Assembly: GCF_002250705.1 (NCBI RefSeq)
Contig: NZ_NMVP01000014.1
Location: 1-53,554, forward strand
Source of the DNA: Enemella evansiae
GTDB taxonomy: Bacteria > Actinomycetota > Actinomycetes > Propionibacteriales > Propionibacteriaceae
Reading direction: 5' to 3'
DNA: 53,554 nt
Each line of letters opens with the position of its first letter. Positions within the stretch are counted from its first letter, which is position 1. The position numbers were made by a program, and so were the translations under genes. Of this stretch, positions 33,573 to 42,309 are shown in pieces. The notes under the pieces were generated by a model. It worked only from the letters and a program-made list of their open reading frames with translations. It did no database searches and had not been told where the DNA came from.

Positions 33573-34988
33573 CTACCAGCCCTCCGGCCCGGCCGAGCCG
33601 GCGGCGTACTCCTCCAGCGGCACCTTGCCCGCCGCCCAGGCGTTCAGCACCGGCTCGACGATCCGCCAGCACTCGACCGCGGCGTCGCCGCGGACGGTGA
33701 GCAGCTGGCTGCCGTCGAAGATCTGGGCCAGGATCTCCCCGTAGGGCAGCAGATCGGCCGGCGCGAGGGTGACGGTCAGCGTCTTCTGCTCCAGATCGAA
33801 GGGATCGCCCTCGGCGTTCATCGTCAGGCTCAGCGACACCTCACCGGACTTGAGGTCGAGCACCAGGGTGTCGGCGCCGGTGGTGTCGTCGATGAACCCG
33901 TCCGGCAGATGGGCCACATCGCGGAAGGTCACGATGATCTTCTTGCAGGGCGTGCCCAGCGCCTTGCCGCTGCGCAGCACGAACGGCACCCCGGCCCAGC
34001 GGTTGTTCTCGATCGCGACGGTGACCTGCGCGAGCGTCTCGGTCTCGCGGGTGGGATCGACGCCGTCCTCCTTGGCGTAGTCGGGGAGCTTGCGTCGGCC
34101 GATGCTGCCGGCGGTGTAGCGGGCCCGGCGCGAGGACCGCTTCGGCGAGTTCCCCCACAGCCTGGTGGCGCGCAGCACCTGCGCCTTCTGGTCGCTCAGC
34201 TCCTGATCGTCCAGGACCGCGATCGACTCCAGGGCGAACATCGCCATCACCTGCAGCAGGTGGCTCTGGATCATGTCGCGCAGCGCACCGGCGCCGTCGT
34301 AGTAGCCCGCCCGCCCCTCCAGCGCCAGATCCTCGTCGTAGACGATCTCCACCCGTTCGATGTGGGTGCCGTTCCAGACCGGTTGCAGCAGCCGGTTGGC
34401 GAACCGCAGCCCGATCAGGTTGAGCACGGTCGCGCGGCCGAGGAAGTGGTCGAGCCGGAAGACCTGCTCCTCGGGCACCACCTGGTGCAGCAGGGTGTTG
34501 AACGCCTCCGCACTCGCGCGATCCACCCCGAAGGGCTTCTCCAGGGCGAGCCTGGTGACCGCGGGGAGGTCGATGTCGCGGAGCAGTTCGCAGACCTTCA
34601 TCGAGATCTGCGGCGGCAGCGCGAAGAAGATCACCAGCGGGCCGTCGCCGCACCGGCCGATCAGGTCCGCGAGCGCGGCCGGGTCGAGCAGGTCGGTCTG
34701 CACGTACGCCGTGCGCCGGGTCACCGCGGTGGTCACCCGGGCCGGCGCATCGGTGCTGGCGAAGGAATCCTTGACGCGGTCCTTCCACTGCGCGGCGCTG
34801 AGATCGGCGCGGTCGGCCCCGGTGACGCGGATGTCCCGGTCACGCTCGGCGGTGAGCAGGCTGGCCAGCCCGGGGAGCAGCAGCCGATGGGTGAGGTCAC
34901 CGGCCGCACCGAGGATCAGCAGGGTCGCCGACTTCGTGGTGTCCGCGTTCTGGACGGTCTTCTTCTTCGCCTTGGTACCGGTCGCCAT
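33573..34988 (-). CDS. Glucose-6-phosphate dehydrogenase paralogue
   Basis: A 471-aa protein. The open frame extends 76 codons upstream, but that part is the translated REP repeats, so ATG 34988 (MATGTKAKKKTVQN...) is the start. NADP binding: LLILGAAGDLTHRLLLPGLA (GxxGDLxxR). Active site: LEKPFG, RLDHFLGRATV and DMIQSHLLQVMAMFALE, which keeps the catalytic His. The usual RIDHYLGKE Lys, which binds the substrate phosphate, is Arg here. No opcA, gnd, tal or tkt genes are adjacent, and the N-terminus is Lys-rich. It is probably a second, divergent G6PD; its substrate preference may differ. Confidence 0.85.
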   Translation of the reverse strand: MATGTKAKKKTVQNADTTKSATLLILGAAGDLTHRLLLPGLASLLTAERDRDIRVTGADRADLSAAQWKDRVKDSFASTDAPARVTTAVTRRTAYVQTDLLDPAALADLIGRCGDGPLVIFFALPPQISMKVCELLRDIDLPAVTRLALEKPFGVDRASAEAFNTLLHQVVPEEQVFRLDHFLGRATVLNLIGLRFANRLLQPVWNGTHIERVEIVYDEDLALEGRAGYYDGAGALRDMIQSHLLQVMAMFALESIAVLDDQELSDQKAQVLRATRLWGNSPKRSSRRARYTAGSIGRRKLPDYAKEDGVDPTRETETLAQVTVAIENNRWAGVPFVLRSGKALGTPCKKIIVTFRDVAHLPDGFIDDTTGADTLVLDLKSGEVSLSLTMNAEGDPFDLEQKTLTVTLAPADLLPYGEILAQIFDGSQLLTVRGDAAVECWRIVEPVLNAWAAGKVPLEEYAAGSAGPEGW

Positions 34989-35019
34989 GGCGGCAGTTTT
35001 CCATGCCGGTCGGAACGCC

Positions 35020-35192
35020 CATCGAGTAGGCCGCCATGCGGAGCGAAGCGGAGCAATGGCCGGCCGACCCGGACGTTCATCGAGTAGGCCGCCATGCGGA
35101 GCGAAGCGGAGCAATGGCGGCCGACCCGGACGTTCATCGAGTAGGCCGCCATGCGGAGCGAAGCGGAGCAATGGCGGCCGTGTCGAGATGAA
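35020..35192. repeat. Three tandem REP-like units
   Basis: CATCGAGTAGG starts at 35020, 35078 and 35135, giving steps of 58 and 57 bp. Each unit carries the inner inverted repeat GCCGCCAT ... ATGGCGGC around GCGGAGCGAAGCGGAG. The last ends GTGTCGAGATGAAC, completing the outer CATCGA/TCGATG-like pairing. They are the same family as 17733-17942. The near-identity of the three units suggests recent tandem amplification. Confidence 0.88.
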
Positions 35193-35230
35193 CCACCACA
35201 ATCGGTTGGACCGCACGACGCGCCGGCAGC

Positions 35231-35298
35231 TGAAACCCCCTTACCGTGCGTGAAACCCCTGCTGCAGTGGGGGTTTCACGCACGGTAAGGGGGTTTCA
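35231..35298. repeat. 68-bp near-perfect palindrome
   Basis: The arms 35231-35259 and 35270-35298 are perfect 29-bp reverse complements. The 10-nt centre contains CTGCAG and would pair except for two T-G positions. Each arm contains TGAAACCCC twice, separated by CTTACCGTGCG. It is not coding. It may be a bidirectional terminator, a cruciform-forming site or a small mobile element. Confidence 0.92.
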
Positions 35299-35376
35299 CG
35301 ACTGGGCGTCGAGGATGGAACCGGGTGGCTTCGACTCGCTCGTTCCTCGCTCGCTCAGCCGGCGTAGGCGCGTGCG

Positions 35377-35438
35377 GTTCATCTCGACACGTGGCCCCGG
35401 CTCCGCTGGCGCTCCGCCGGGTCCACTACTCGATGAAC
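35377..35438. repeat. REP-like unit, reverse orientation
   Basis: The unit runs from GTTCATCTCGACAC to CTACTCGATGAAC with an inner GGCCCCGGCTCCGCTGGCGC core. It is the mirror of the units at 35020-35192 and ends 2 nt before the eccC stop codon. It could provide the eccC transcript with a hairpin end. Confidence 0.8.
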
Positions 35439-35440
35439 GG

Positions 35441-38400
35441 TCAGTCGAAGACGGGGGCGGGGGTGTTCACCGTCTGGATGAGCACCTTGCCGCCGCGGGT
35501 GACGAAGGTGCCGCGGCCCGGGGGCAGCGGGAACGGGCGGACGTCGGCGAGCAGCTGGCCCTCGTCCTTGGTACCGGACATGATCAGACCCGGGGACTGG
35601 CCGTCCTTCATCCGGGCGATCAGCGCGTCACTGAAGGCCGCCCGGCCGGCACCGCCCATACCGCGGGCGATGATGATGTGCAGGCCGATGTCGGAGGCCT
35701 GGGAGACCAGGTCGGCGAACGGCTGCAGCGGATTGTTCATCGAGGTGGCCACCAGGTCGTAGTCGTCGACCACCACGAAGATCTCCATGCCCTGCCACCA
35801 GGACCGGTTCCGCAGCTCCTCCTGGGAGACATCCGGGCCGGGCAGGCGTACCCGCACCGCCTCGGCGAGATGCTTCGACATGTCGGTCGCCGCCTGCGAG
35901 GAGGCGCAGTAGCTGATCAGGTAGTCATCGGGCACCAGCCCCAGATGCTGGCGCCGATAGTCGAGCAGCAGGATTTTGGCGTCCTCGGAGCTGTACCGGG
36001 TGGTGATGCCCTCCAGGATCGTGCGGATCAGCGTCGACTTGCCGCACTCGGGTGCACCGAAGGCGACCAGATGCGGTTCGGAGGCCGGGTCGAACCAGAC
36101 CGGTGCCAGCTCCAGCTCGTCGACCCCGATCGGGAACGCCCGCTCGGTCTCGTCGCGGCCGATGCCGGGCAGCTGGGCCGGGGTGAGGTCGTCGGGCAGC
36201 ATCCGCACCTCGGCGGCCTTCGGCCCGCGCCAGGCGGCGTCGATCTGCTGCACCGCGGCACGTACGCCGTCGGAAAGTTCTTCCACATCAGGGTTTCCGT
36301 CGATCCGCGGCAGCGCGGCCAGCGAGTGCAGACCGTCGCGGGACAGGCCCCGGCCGGGCCGACCCTCGGGCACGTTCGCTGCCAGTTTGCGGTTGATCTC
36401 GGACTCGAAGTTGTCACCGAGCTTGAGCTCGATCCGACTCTGCAGCAGGTCGCGGATGTTCATCCGGAACTCCGACCACTTGGCGCCCGAGAGCATCACA
36501 TGGATGCCGAAGCTCAGGCCGCGATGCGCCAGCTGGGTGATCGTGGACTCCAGGTCCTCGAACTCCTGACGCAGCGTGATCCAGCCGTCGACGACCAGAA
36601 AAACGTCACTGGGGAAGCGATCGGGGGGAATGCTGCCCTGGGCTCGGCCCCGCCGGTACGCCTGCATCGACTCGACGCCGAGCTCACCGAACTGGGTCTC
36701 CCGCGCCGACAGCAACGAGGTCAGCTCGGCCACCGTCCGCTTCACCCGGTCCACATCCAACCGGCCACAGACCGAACCGACGTGCGGCAATCCGCGCAGC
36801 GAGGCGAGCGCACCGCCGCCGAAGTCCAGGCAGTAGAAACCGACCTCGGCCGGGGTGTGCTGCAGCGCCATCGACATCACCGTCGAACGCAGTACCGTCG
36901 ACTTGCCGGTCTGCGGGCCACCGACCACACCCAGGTGGCCACCGCCACCGGCGAGGTCGATCCACATCGGATCGCGTCGCTGCTGCCGGGGCCGGTCGAT
37001 CAACCCCATCGGCGCCTGCAACCGCCCGTACATCCGCGAGTCCCCGGTCGTCAGCCCACGCCCCTCGACCTCGACCAGCCGGCCCCCATCGCCGAAGCTG
37101 GAGGCGTACAACTCATCGAGGGTGGGCGGCACGTCCAGCGGCGGCAGCCACACCTTGTGCGCCGGCCAGCCCTGCCCGCGGAGCCGGCCGACGACGACGC
37201 TGAGCAGGGTCTCCTCATCGTCCTCGTCGTCCTCGGCGGCGACCGGGGCGGGTTCGGGTTCGGCGGCCAGATCCGGTGGCGGCGCGGTCTCCTCCATCCG
37301 GGCCGCCCGGGCCGGCAGCAGTTCGGGCTCCGGCGGACGCGGCACCTCGACCGCGCGCGGAGTGAACTCCAGCACCGGCGGGATCCAGGTATCGCTCGGT
37401 TCCTCTTCGTCGGCGGCGTCGATCAGGCTGTCCCCGGCGCGACTGCGGACCGGGGCGACACTGCCCTGCCAGGGACCGGACACGTAGGCCGCCTTGAACT
37501 GCACCATGTTGGTGGTGTCGTATTTCAGATAGCCGTTGCCGGGGGCGCTGGGCAGCTCGTAGGCATCCGGTACGCCGATCACCGTCCGCGATTCCTGCGG
37601 GGAGAAGGTGCGCAGCGCGATCCGGTAGGAGAGGAAGGTGTCCAGCCCGCGGAGCTTGGACTCCTCCAGTCGCTGCGAGGCGAGCAGCAGGTGTACGCCG
37701 ATCGAGCGGCCGATCCGGCCGATCTGGATGAACAGGTCGATGAACTCCGGCCGTGCGGTGAGCAGCTCGGAGAACTCGTCGACGACGATGAACAGGCTCG
37801 GCATCGGCGGGATGTCGGCCCCGTCGAGGCGGGCTTGGTCGTATTCCTCGCGGTTCTTGATGTCGCGGTTCTTCAACTGGGCATTGGTCTGCGAGAGCAC
37901 CTCCATCCGGCGGTCCAGCTCACCGCCGATGGCGTCCTGCATCCGGTCGACCAGGGTCAGCTCGCCCTCCAGGTTGGTGATCACCGCCGAGACGTGCGGC
38001 AGCTCCTCCAGCCCGGCGAAGGTGGCGCCACCCTTGAAGTCGACGAGCACATAGTTGAGCTGGTCCGGCGGATGGGTCATCGACAGCCCGAGCACCAGGG
38101 TGCGCAGGAACTCCGACTTGCCCGAACCGGTCGCGCCGATGCACAGGCCGTGCGGGCCCATGCCGGACATCGCGGCCTCCTTGATGTCCAGCTCGACCGG
38201 CTGACCGCTGGTGCCGTTGCCGATCGGCACCCGCAGCCGCTGGTGCAGCGGGCGCTGTTTCCAGACCCGTGAGGTGTCCAGCATGGCCGGGTCGCCGACC
38301 CCGACCATCGACGGGTAATCCTTCGGTGCTTCGAAAACGGGCGCATCGGCGATGTCCCCGGTGTCCTCGACGACCGCGCCGATCGGCATCCGGAACGGGG

Positions 38401-39586
38401 CCAGGGCGCGGGCCAGCAGCTCGGCGTGCACCATCGCGGTCTGATCGGCCGGGCCGATCTCGCTGGTCTGCAACCGGTTGCCGCGGCGCAGGTGCGCGTG
38501 CAGCTGCCCCTCGCGCACCTCCACCGCCATCGTGCCCGGCTCGATCCGCCGCGGCGCCTCCCGGACCCGGGACACCTCCAGGGTGGTCGCGGTCGTTCCG
38601 GGCGCGGTGAACTGGCCGGCGTTCACCCCGTCGACACCGTCGGTGACGACCACGATGTGGCGCAGCGTGTCATCGCTCAGCGACCCGGCGGCCCCCTCGG
38701 CGAGCTGGGTCAGCTCGGCGGCACTGCTGGCGAACAGCCGGACCGCCCCCGCGCCGTCGTTGCGATCCGGGTGCTGGGCGTGCGGCAGCCACTTCACCCA
38801 GTCCCAGTGCCGCTGGTTCTCCGGGGCGATGCAGAACAGGATCCGGAACTCGGTCGGCGCATGCCAGGCGGCCATCTGGGAGACCATCGCGTACGCCAAT
38901 CGGCGCGCGCCGTCCTCCTCGCCGATCAGCTGCACCATCCGGTAGGAGGGCAGATCCAGCGAGATCGGCATCGAGGTGACCCGGCGGTGGGTGTTCATGA
39001 ACCGGCGCAGCGCACCGACGGTGAGCGGCTCCAGATCCTCCACCGGCTTGGATTCCGGCGGGGTGATCCGCTGGGCGAAGTTCTGCTGGCCGAGCCCGAT
39101 CCGGATCGAGCCGAAGTCGCCGTCCTCGGGGCGGCGCTCCCACATCCGCCGGGTGCCGGCGATGGTCCACAGGTTCTCCGGGTCGGGATGGATCCACAGG
39201 GTCGAGCGGCGCTGCTCGGCGGCGGTACCGCGGATCCGCTTGCGCATCTGACCCAGATAGCGGAAGTAGTCGCGCCGCGCCGCGTCGAGCTGCTGGGCCT
39301 GGTCGTCGTTGCCGCGGCCGGTCTGGCTGAGCATCATGCCGAGCATCGAGATGCCGTACATGCCACCCATCACCGCACCGAGCGGCCCGCGGGCCCCGGC
39401 GGTGGAGGTCATCATCATCGCCATCGCGCCGGCACCGGCGAGCATCGGCAGCATCCGCAGCACCATTCCCCAGTTGGCACCGGTGGACGGCGGCGGGATC
39501 TCCGGCGGGGACTCCAGCAGCAGGTCCCCGCGCGGCATCGCGGGACCGCTCGGGCGCTTCGGCCGGTTGAAGGTGACGGTCGCCAT
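35441..39586 (-). CDS. eccC: Type VII secretion ATPase EccC
   Basis: A 1381-aa single-chain EccC (EccCa and EccCb fused). Two membrane helices lie at ~38-60 and ~66-88, then a DUF/stalk domain, then three FtsK/SpoIIIE-type ATPase domains. Domain 1 has GATGSGKS (484-491) and VVDEFSELL (~601), so it is catalytically complete. Domain 2 has GGPQTGKST (889-897) but VVDGW instead of a DE Walker B. Domain 3 has GAPECGKST (1177-1185) and VVVDDYD. An acidic Pro/Glu linker (~725-795) separates domains 1 and 2. This is the motor of the ESX channel that also recognises WXG100 substrates. eccD diverges from it across 120 bp. Confidence 0.96.
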   Translation of the reverse strand: MATVTFNRPKRPSGPAMPRGDLLLESPPEIPPPSTGANWGMVLRMLPMLAGAGAMAMMMTSTAGARGPLGAVMGGMYGISMLGMMLSQTGRGNDDQAQQLDAARRDYFRYLGQMRKRIRGTAAEQRRSTLWIHPDPENLWTIAGTRRMWERRPEDGDFGSIRIGLGQQNFAQRITPPESKPVEDLEPLTVGALRRFMNTHRRVTSMPISLDLPSYRMVQLIGEEDGARRLAYAMVSQMAAWHAPTEFRILFCIAPENQRHWDWVKWLPHAQHPDRNDGAGAVRLFASSAAELTQLAEGAAGSLSDDTLRHIVVVTDGVDGVNAGQFTAPGTTATTLEVSRVREAPRRIEPGTMAVEVREGQLHAHLRRGNRLQTSEIGPADQTAMVHAELLARALAPFRMPIGAVVEDTGDIADAPVFEAPKDYPSMVGVGDPAMLDTSRVWKQRPLHQRLRVPIGNGTSGQPVELDIKEAAMSGMGPHGLCIGATGSGKSEFLRTLVLGLSMTHPPDQLNYVLVDFKGGATFAGLEELPHVSAVITNLEGELTLVDRMQDAIGGELDRRMEVLSQTNAQLKNRDIKNREEYDQARLDGADIPPMPSLFIVVDEFSELLTARPEFIDLFIQIGRIGRSIGVHLLLASQRLEESKLRGLDTFLSYRIALRTFSPQESRTVIGVPDAYELPSAPGNGYLKYDTTNMVQFKAAYVSGPWQGSVAPVRSRAGDSLIDAADEEEPSDTWIPPVLEFTPRAVEVPRPPEPELLPARAARMEETAPPPDLAAEPEPAPVAAEDDEDDEETLLSVVVGRLRGQGWPAHKVWLPPLDVPPTLDELYASSFGDGGRLVEVEGRGLTTGDSRMYGRLQAPMGLIDRPRQQRRDPMWIDLAGGGGHLGVVGGPQTGKSTVLRSTVMSMALQHTPAEVGFYCLDFGGGALASLRGLPHVGSVCGRLDVDRVKRTVAELTSLLSARETQFGELGVESMQAYRRGRAQGSIPPDRFPSDVFLVVDGWITLRQEFEDLESTITQLAHRGLSFGIHVMLSGAKWSEFRMNIRDLLQSRIELKLGDNFESEINRKLAANVPEGRPGRGLSRDGLHSLAALPRIDGNPDVEELSDGVRAAVQQIDAAWRGPKAAEVRMLPDDLTPAQLPGIGRDETERAFPIGVDELELAPVWFDPASEPHLVAFGAPECGKSTLIRTILEGITTRYSSEDAKILLLDYRRQHLGLVPDDYLISYCASSQAATDMSKHLAEAVRVRLPGPDVSQEELRNRSWWQGMEIFVVVDDYDLVATSMNNPLQPFADLVSQASDIGLHIIIARGMGGAGRAAFSDALIARMKDGQSPGLIMSGTKDEGQLLADVRPFPLPPGRGTFVTRGGKVLIQTVNTPAPVFD

Positions 39587-39669
39587 GGTGGTTCGCAGAC
39601 TAGTCGGAACAGGGGCCGAAAGATCAGTCGACTGGTTCTCGAATCATCTGTCGAGTGCCTGTGACTCGC

Positions 39670-39706
39670 TTATTGAATGGGCCTTTCAACCACTACTCTC
39701 ACGCTC
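39670..39706 (+). promoter_or_regulatory. eccD promoter
   Basis: TTATTG (39670-39675), 18 nt, TACTCT (39694-39699), then 7 nt to the GTG at 39707. This geometry predicts a leaderless eccD mRNA and decides the start against the in-frame ATG at 39677, which lies inside the promoter. On the opposite strand, TAGTCT 10 nt before the eccC ATG is a candidate -10 for the divergent gene. Confidence 0.55.
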
Positions 39707-41110
39707 GTGAGCACAGCAACCGACGAAGCCGCCGAGGAGGTCGCCCGGGTCACGGTGATCTCACCGACCCGGCGGATCGACCTGGCGCTGCCCGCGGGCA
39801 CCACCCTGGGTGAGTTGATGCCCAACATCGTCCGGTTCTCCGGCTACGAGGGCGGCGGTGCCCAGGAGGCCGTGCAGTCGTGGGTGCTGCAGCGCTTCGG
39901 TGAGGACCCGCTCGATGCCGATCGGCCGATCGGCGAACTGGAACTGCGCGACGGCGAGACGCTGCATCTGCGGCACCGGGAGGCGACGCTGCCCGATGCC
40001 GCCTTCGACGACGTGGTGGACGCGGTCGCCACCGCGACCGGCACCCAGCCGCGGTGGAGCGACAACGACTCCCGAAAGTTCACCCTGGTCTTCGTGGCGC
40101 TGCTGGCGGTGCTGCTGCCCGGCTTCGCGGTCGCCGCGAGCCCCGGCTGGATGGTCGCCGTCGCGGTGCTGGTGCTGGCGCTGGCCTGCGGGTTCACCGC
40201 GGTGCTGCTGGCGCGGGCCTTCGGCTTGACCGCGGTCGCGGGGACGCTGGCCTGGGTGGCGGTGGCGCTGGCCGGGATCGGCGGGTTCGCGGTGCTGCCG
40301 GGTACGCCGATGCTGCCGCGGGGCGATATGAGCGTGCAGGTGCTGCTGGCCGCGGCGCTGATCCTGGCGATGGCCGGGGCGATGGCGTTGGGCACCCAGG
40401 TGACGGCGTACCCGCTGCTCGGGGTGAGCTGTGCCGCGGTCGTGGTGGTGCTGGCGGCGATGGCCGCGGTGCTGCTGCCGAACCGGCAGCTGCATGCCGC
40501 GGCGGTGGCGCTGGCGATCGTGATGGCGGCGACCTCGATGCTGCCGATGCTGGCCTTCCGGGTGGCCGGGGTGGCGATGCCGAATCTGCCCTCGACCGCC
40601 GAAGCGCTGATGGCCGATCGGCAGCCGGTGCAGCACGACATCGTCTCCCGGGCGATCGCCGCGGACCGGTTCCTGACCGCGTTCCTGGTCGGTACCGGGT
40701 TGGCGGCAGCGGTGCTGTCGGTGCCGGTGCTGGTGCTCGGTACCGGGTGGGCACCGACGGTGCTGGTGCTGGTCTGCGCGCTGGCGCTGCTGCTGCGCGC
40801 GCGGGCCTTCGTCGGCCGGACCGCGCGGCTGGCGCTGCTGGCCGCCGGCACCCTGATGGCGCTCGGCGCGGCCATCGACGGGCTCGCCGGTCTGGAATCG
40901 CCGATGTCCCGGGCACTGGCCGGGTTGCTGATCGTCGCGCTCGGCGTCTGGTTCGGCAGCCAGTACGCCGCCACCGGCTGGAACCGGGTGCTGTCCCCGG
41001 TCTGGGGCCGCTGGGGTGACATCTTCGAGTGGCTCGCGGTGATCGCGATCCTGCCGCTGCTGCTCGCCGTCCTCGATCTCTACTCCTGGGCGTACGGGCT
41101 GGGCGGCTGA
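39707..41110 (+). CDS. eccD: Type VII secretion integral membrane protein EccD
   Basis: A 467-aa protein from GTG 39707. Residues ~10-95 are the cytoplasmic ubiquitin-like (YukD) domain: RVTVISPTRRIDLALPAGTT and GELELRDGETLHLRHRE. Eleven or so membrane helices follow from ~130 to the end, rich in Ala/Leu/Val (e.g. FVALLAVLLPGFAVAASPGW). EccD forms the central membrane vestibule of the ESX complex. With the divergent eccC and the distant mycP it gives a partial T7SS. EccB, EccE and WXG100 substrates are not in this window. Confidence 0.92.
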   Translation: MSTATDEAAEEVARVTVISPTRRIDLALPAGTTLGELMPNIVRFSGYEGGGAQEAVQSWVLQRFGEDPLDADRPIGELELRDGETLHLRHREATLPDAAFDDVVDAVATATGTQPRWSDNDSRKFTLVFVALLAVLLPGFAVAASPGWMVAVAVLVLALACGFTAVLLARAFGLTAVAGTLAWVAVALAGIGGFAVLPGTPMLPRGDMSVQVLLAAALILAMAGAMALGTQVTAYPLLGVSCAAVVVVLAAMAAVLLPNRQLHAAAVALAIVMAATSMLPMLAFRVAGVAMPNLPSTAEALMADRQPVQHDIVSRAIAADRFLTAFLVGTGLAAAVLSVPVLVLGTGWAPTVLVLVCALALLLRARAFVGRTARLALLAAGTLMALGAAIDGLAGLESPMSRALAGLLIVALGVWFGSQYAATGWNRVLSPVWGRWGDIFEWLAVIAILPLLLAVLDLYSWAYGLGG

Positions 41111-41186
41111 GCCCCCGACGGATGGCCACGGCCCCCGGGGCCGAGTCCGGCGGTACGATGACGAGTCGCCGGGCCAATCAACAGGT

Positions 41187-41221
41187 ATGGGCCAACAGCT
41201 ATGGGCCAACGGGTATGGGGC
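41187..41221. repeat. 14-bp direct repeats upstream of lacI
   Basis: ATGGGCCAACAGCT (41187-41200) is followed by ATGGGCCAACGGGT (41201-41214) and a third partial copy ATGGGGC (41215-41221). They lie 24-58 nt before the lacI start. They may be regulatory or a slipped-strand expansion. They also keep an upstream frame open, but its peptide is unlike a LacI N-terminus. Confidence 0.6.
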
Positions 41222-41244
41222 GTGATCCAGCAGACAGGACGACC

Positions 41245-42282
41245 GTGACGGCAGCCAATCAGCGACGACGATCGCCGAGCATCCGCGACGTCGCGCGCGA
41301 GGCCGGGGTGTCACGGCAGACCGTCTCCCGGGTGATCAACAACCATCCGAGTCTGCGCCCCGAGACCCGCGACCGGGTGCTGCAGGTCATCGAGCAGATG
41401 CGCTACCGGCCGAACGCGGTGGCCCGGGCGCTGGGTCGCAACAGCTCGCACGTCATCGGCGTACTCGCCCTGCAGCGCACCCAGTACGGCCCGATCGCCG
41501 CCATCCAGGCGATCGAGGAGGCCGCCGTCGCCTACGGGTTCGTCTCGTTCACGGTCCCGCTGACCGACACCTCCTCCGACATGATCCGCGAGGGCCTGGA
41601 GTTCCTGGTCTCCCAGCAGGTCGCCGGCATCGTGGTGATCGCCCCGCAGCGGCCGGTGCTGAAGGAGGTCACCCAACTGGAGTTGGACATCCCCTATGTG
41701 CTGTTGCACTCGCGCGTCGACGACGAGACCGATCTGGAGATCTTCGCCGACCAGCGCCACGGTGCCCGGCTGGCGGTGGCCCATCTGGCGGACCAGGGTC
41801 ATCGGCGGATCGCCCACCTGGCCGGACCCGCCGACTGGATGGAGGCCGAGGCGCGGTTGCACGGCTATCGGGACGAGCTGACCGCGCGGGGTCTCGATCC
41901 GTTGCCCGTGGTGCACGGCGACTGGTCGTCCGCGAGCGGCGCCGCCCGGGCGGATCCGATCGTGGCGAGCGGCGCCACCGCCGTGTTCTGCTCCAACGAC
42001 CAGATGGCGCTCGGGTTGATCCATGCGGTCCGCCTCCGCAACCTGTCGGTCCCCGAGGACGTGAGCGTCGTCGGCTTCGACGACATCCCGGAGGCGGCAT
42101 ACTTCGCCCCACCGCTGACCACCGTCCGGCAGGACTTCGCCTCGATGGGCCGGCGCTGTGTGGCGCGGCTGATCACCCCGCCACCGGGCGCACCGATGGC
42201 CGCCACCCGCCTCGACATCACCCCCGCCAGCACCGTCGCGCTGGTGGTCCGCGAGTCGGTTCACAACATCACGAGTCGGTGA
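41245..42282 (+). CDS. LacI-family regulator of the sugar ABC transporter
   Basis: A 345-aa protein. GTG 41245 follows an AGGA site and places the HTH (SIRDVAREAGVSRQTVSRVI) at residues ~12-31, as usual. The periplasmic-binding-like effector domain includes VIGVLALQRTQYGPIAAIQA, HRRIAHLAGPADWMEAEAR, FCSNDQMALG and VSVVGFDDIPEAAYF. It is directly upstream of, and on the same strand as, the ChvE-type transporter operon, the expected position for its repressor. It is a different protein from the LacI member at the end of the ara operon, giving the locus two regulators. Confidence 0.9.
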   Translation: MTAANQRRRSPSIRDVAREAGVSRQTVSRVINNHPSLRPETRDRVLQVIEQMRYRPNAVARALGRNSSHVIGVLALQRTQYGPIAAIQAIEEAAVAYGFVSFTVPLTDTSSDMIREGLEFLVSQQVAGIVVIAPQRPVLKEVTQLELDIPYVLLHSRVDDETDLEIFADQRHGARLAVAHLADQGHRRIAHLAGPADWMEAEARLHGYRDELTARGLDPLPVVHGDWSSASGAARADPIVASGATAVFCSNDQMALGLIHAVRLRNLSVPEDVSVVGFDDIPEAAYFAPPLTTVRQDFASMGRRCVARLITPPPGAPMAATRLDITPASTVALVVRESVHNITSR

Positions 42283-42309
42283 CGGCCCCACCGATCGTGG
42301 CCGAATCCC

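Larger units (their letters stand above)
34989..35440. other. 452-bp repeat-filled gap between zwf-like gene and eccC
   Basis: No gene is seen. The zwf-like gene starts at its left edge and eccC ends at its right edge, both on the minus strand, so the gap must contain the zwf promoter and the eccC terminator. It holds three tandem REP-like units (35020-35192), a 68-bp near-perfect palindrome (35231-35298) and an oppositely oriented REP unit (35377-35438), each listed separately. GC-rich words such as CTCGCTCGTTCCTCGCTCGCTC (35337-35358) belong to the same repeat family. Confidence 0.75.

Noticed and set aside
34989..35216. N-terminal extension of the G6PD paralogue (76 codons)
   Set aside because: The extension is the translated REP-like repeat (PLLRFAPHGGLLDERPGR repeated). 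The G6PD family N-terminus begins after ATG 34988.
35325..35762. Small gene (WXG100-like) beside eccC
   Set aside because: A search by eye of the gaps around eccC/eccD for a ~100-aa protein with a WxG motif found only REP-derived or antisense frames.
41158..41244. Earlier ATG start for the transporter-side LacI
   Set aside because: The added residues come from the 14-bp direct repeats and lack LacI character. GTG 41245 has a ribosome-binding site and standard HTH placement.
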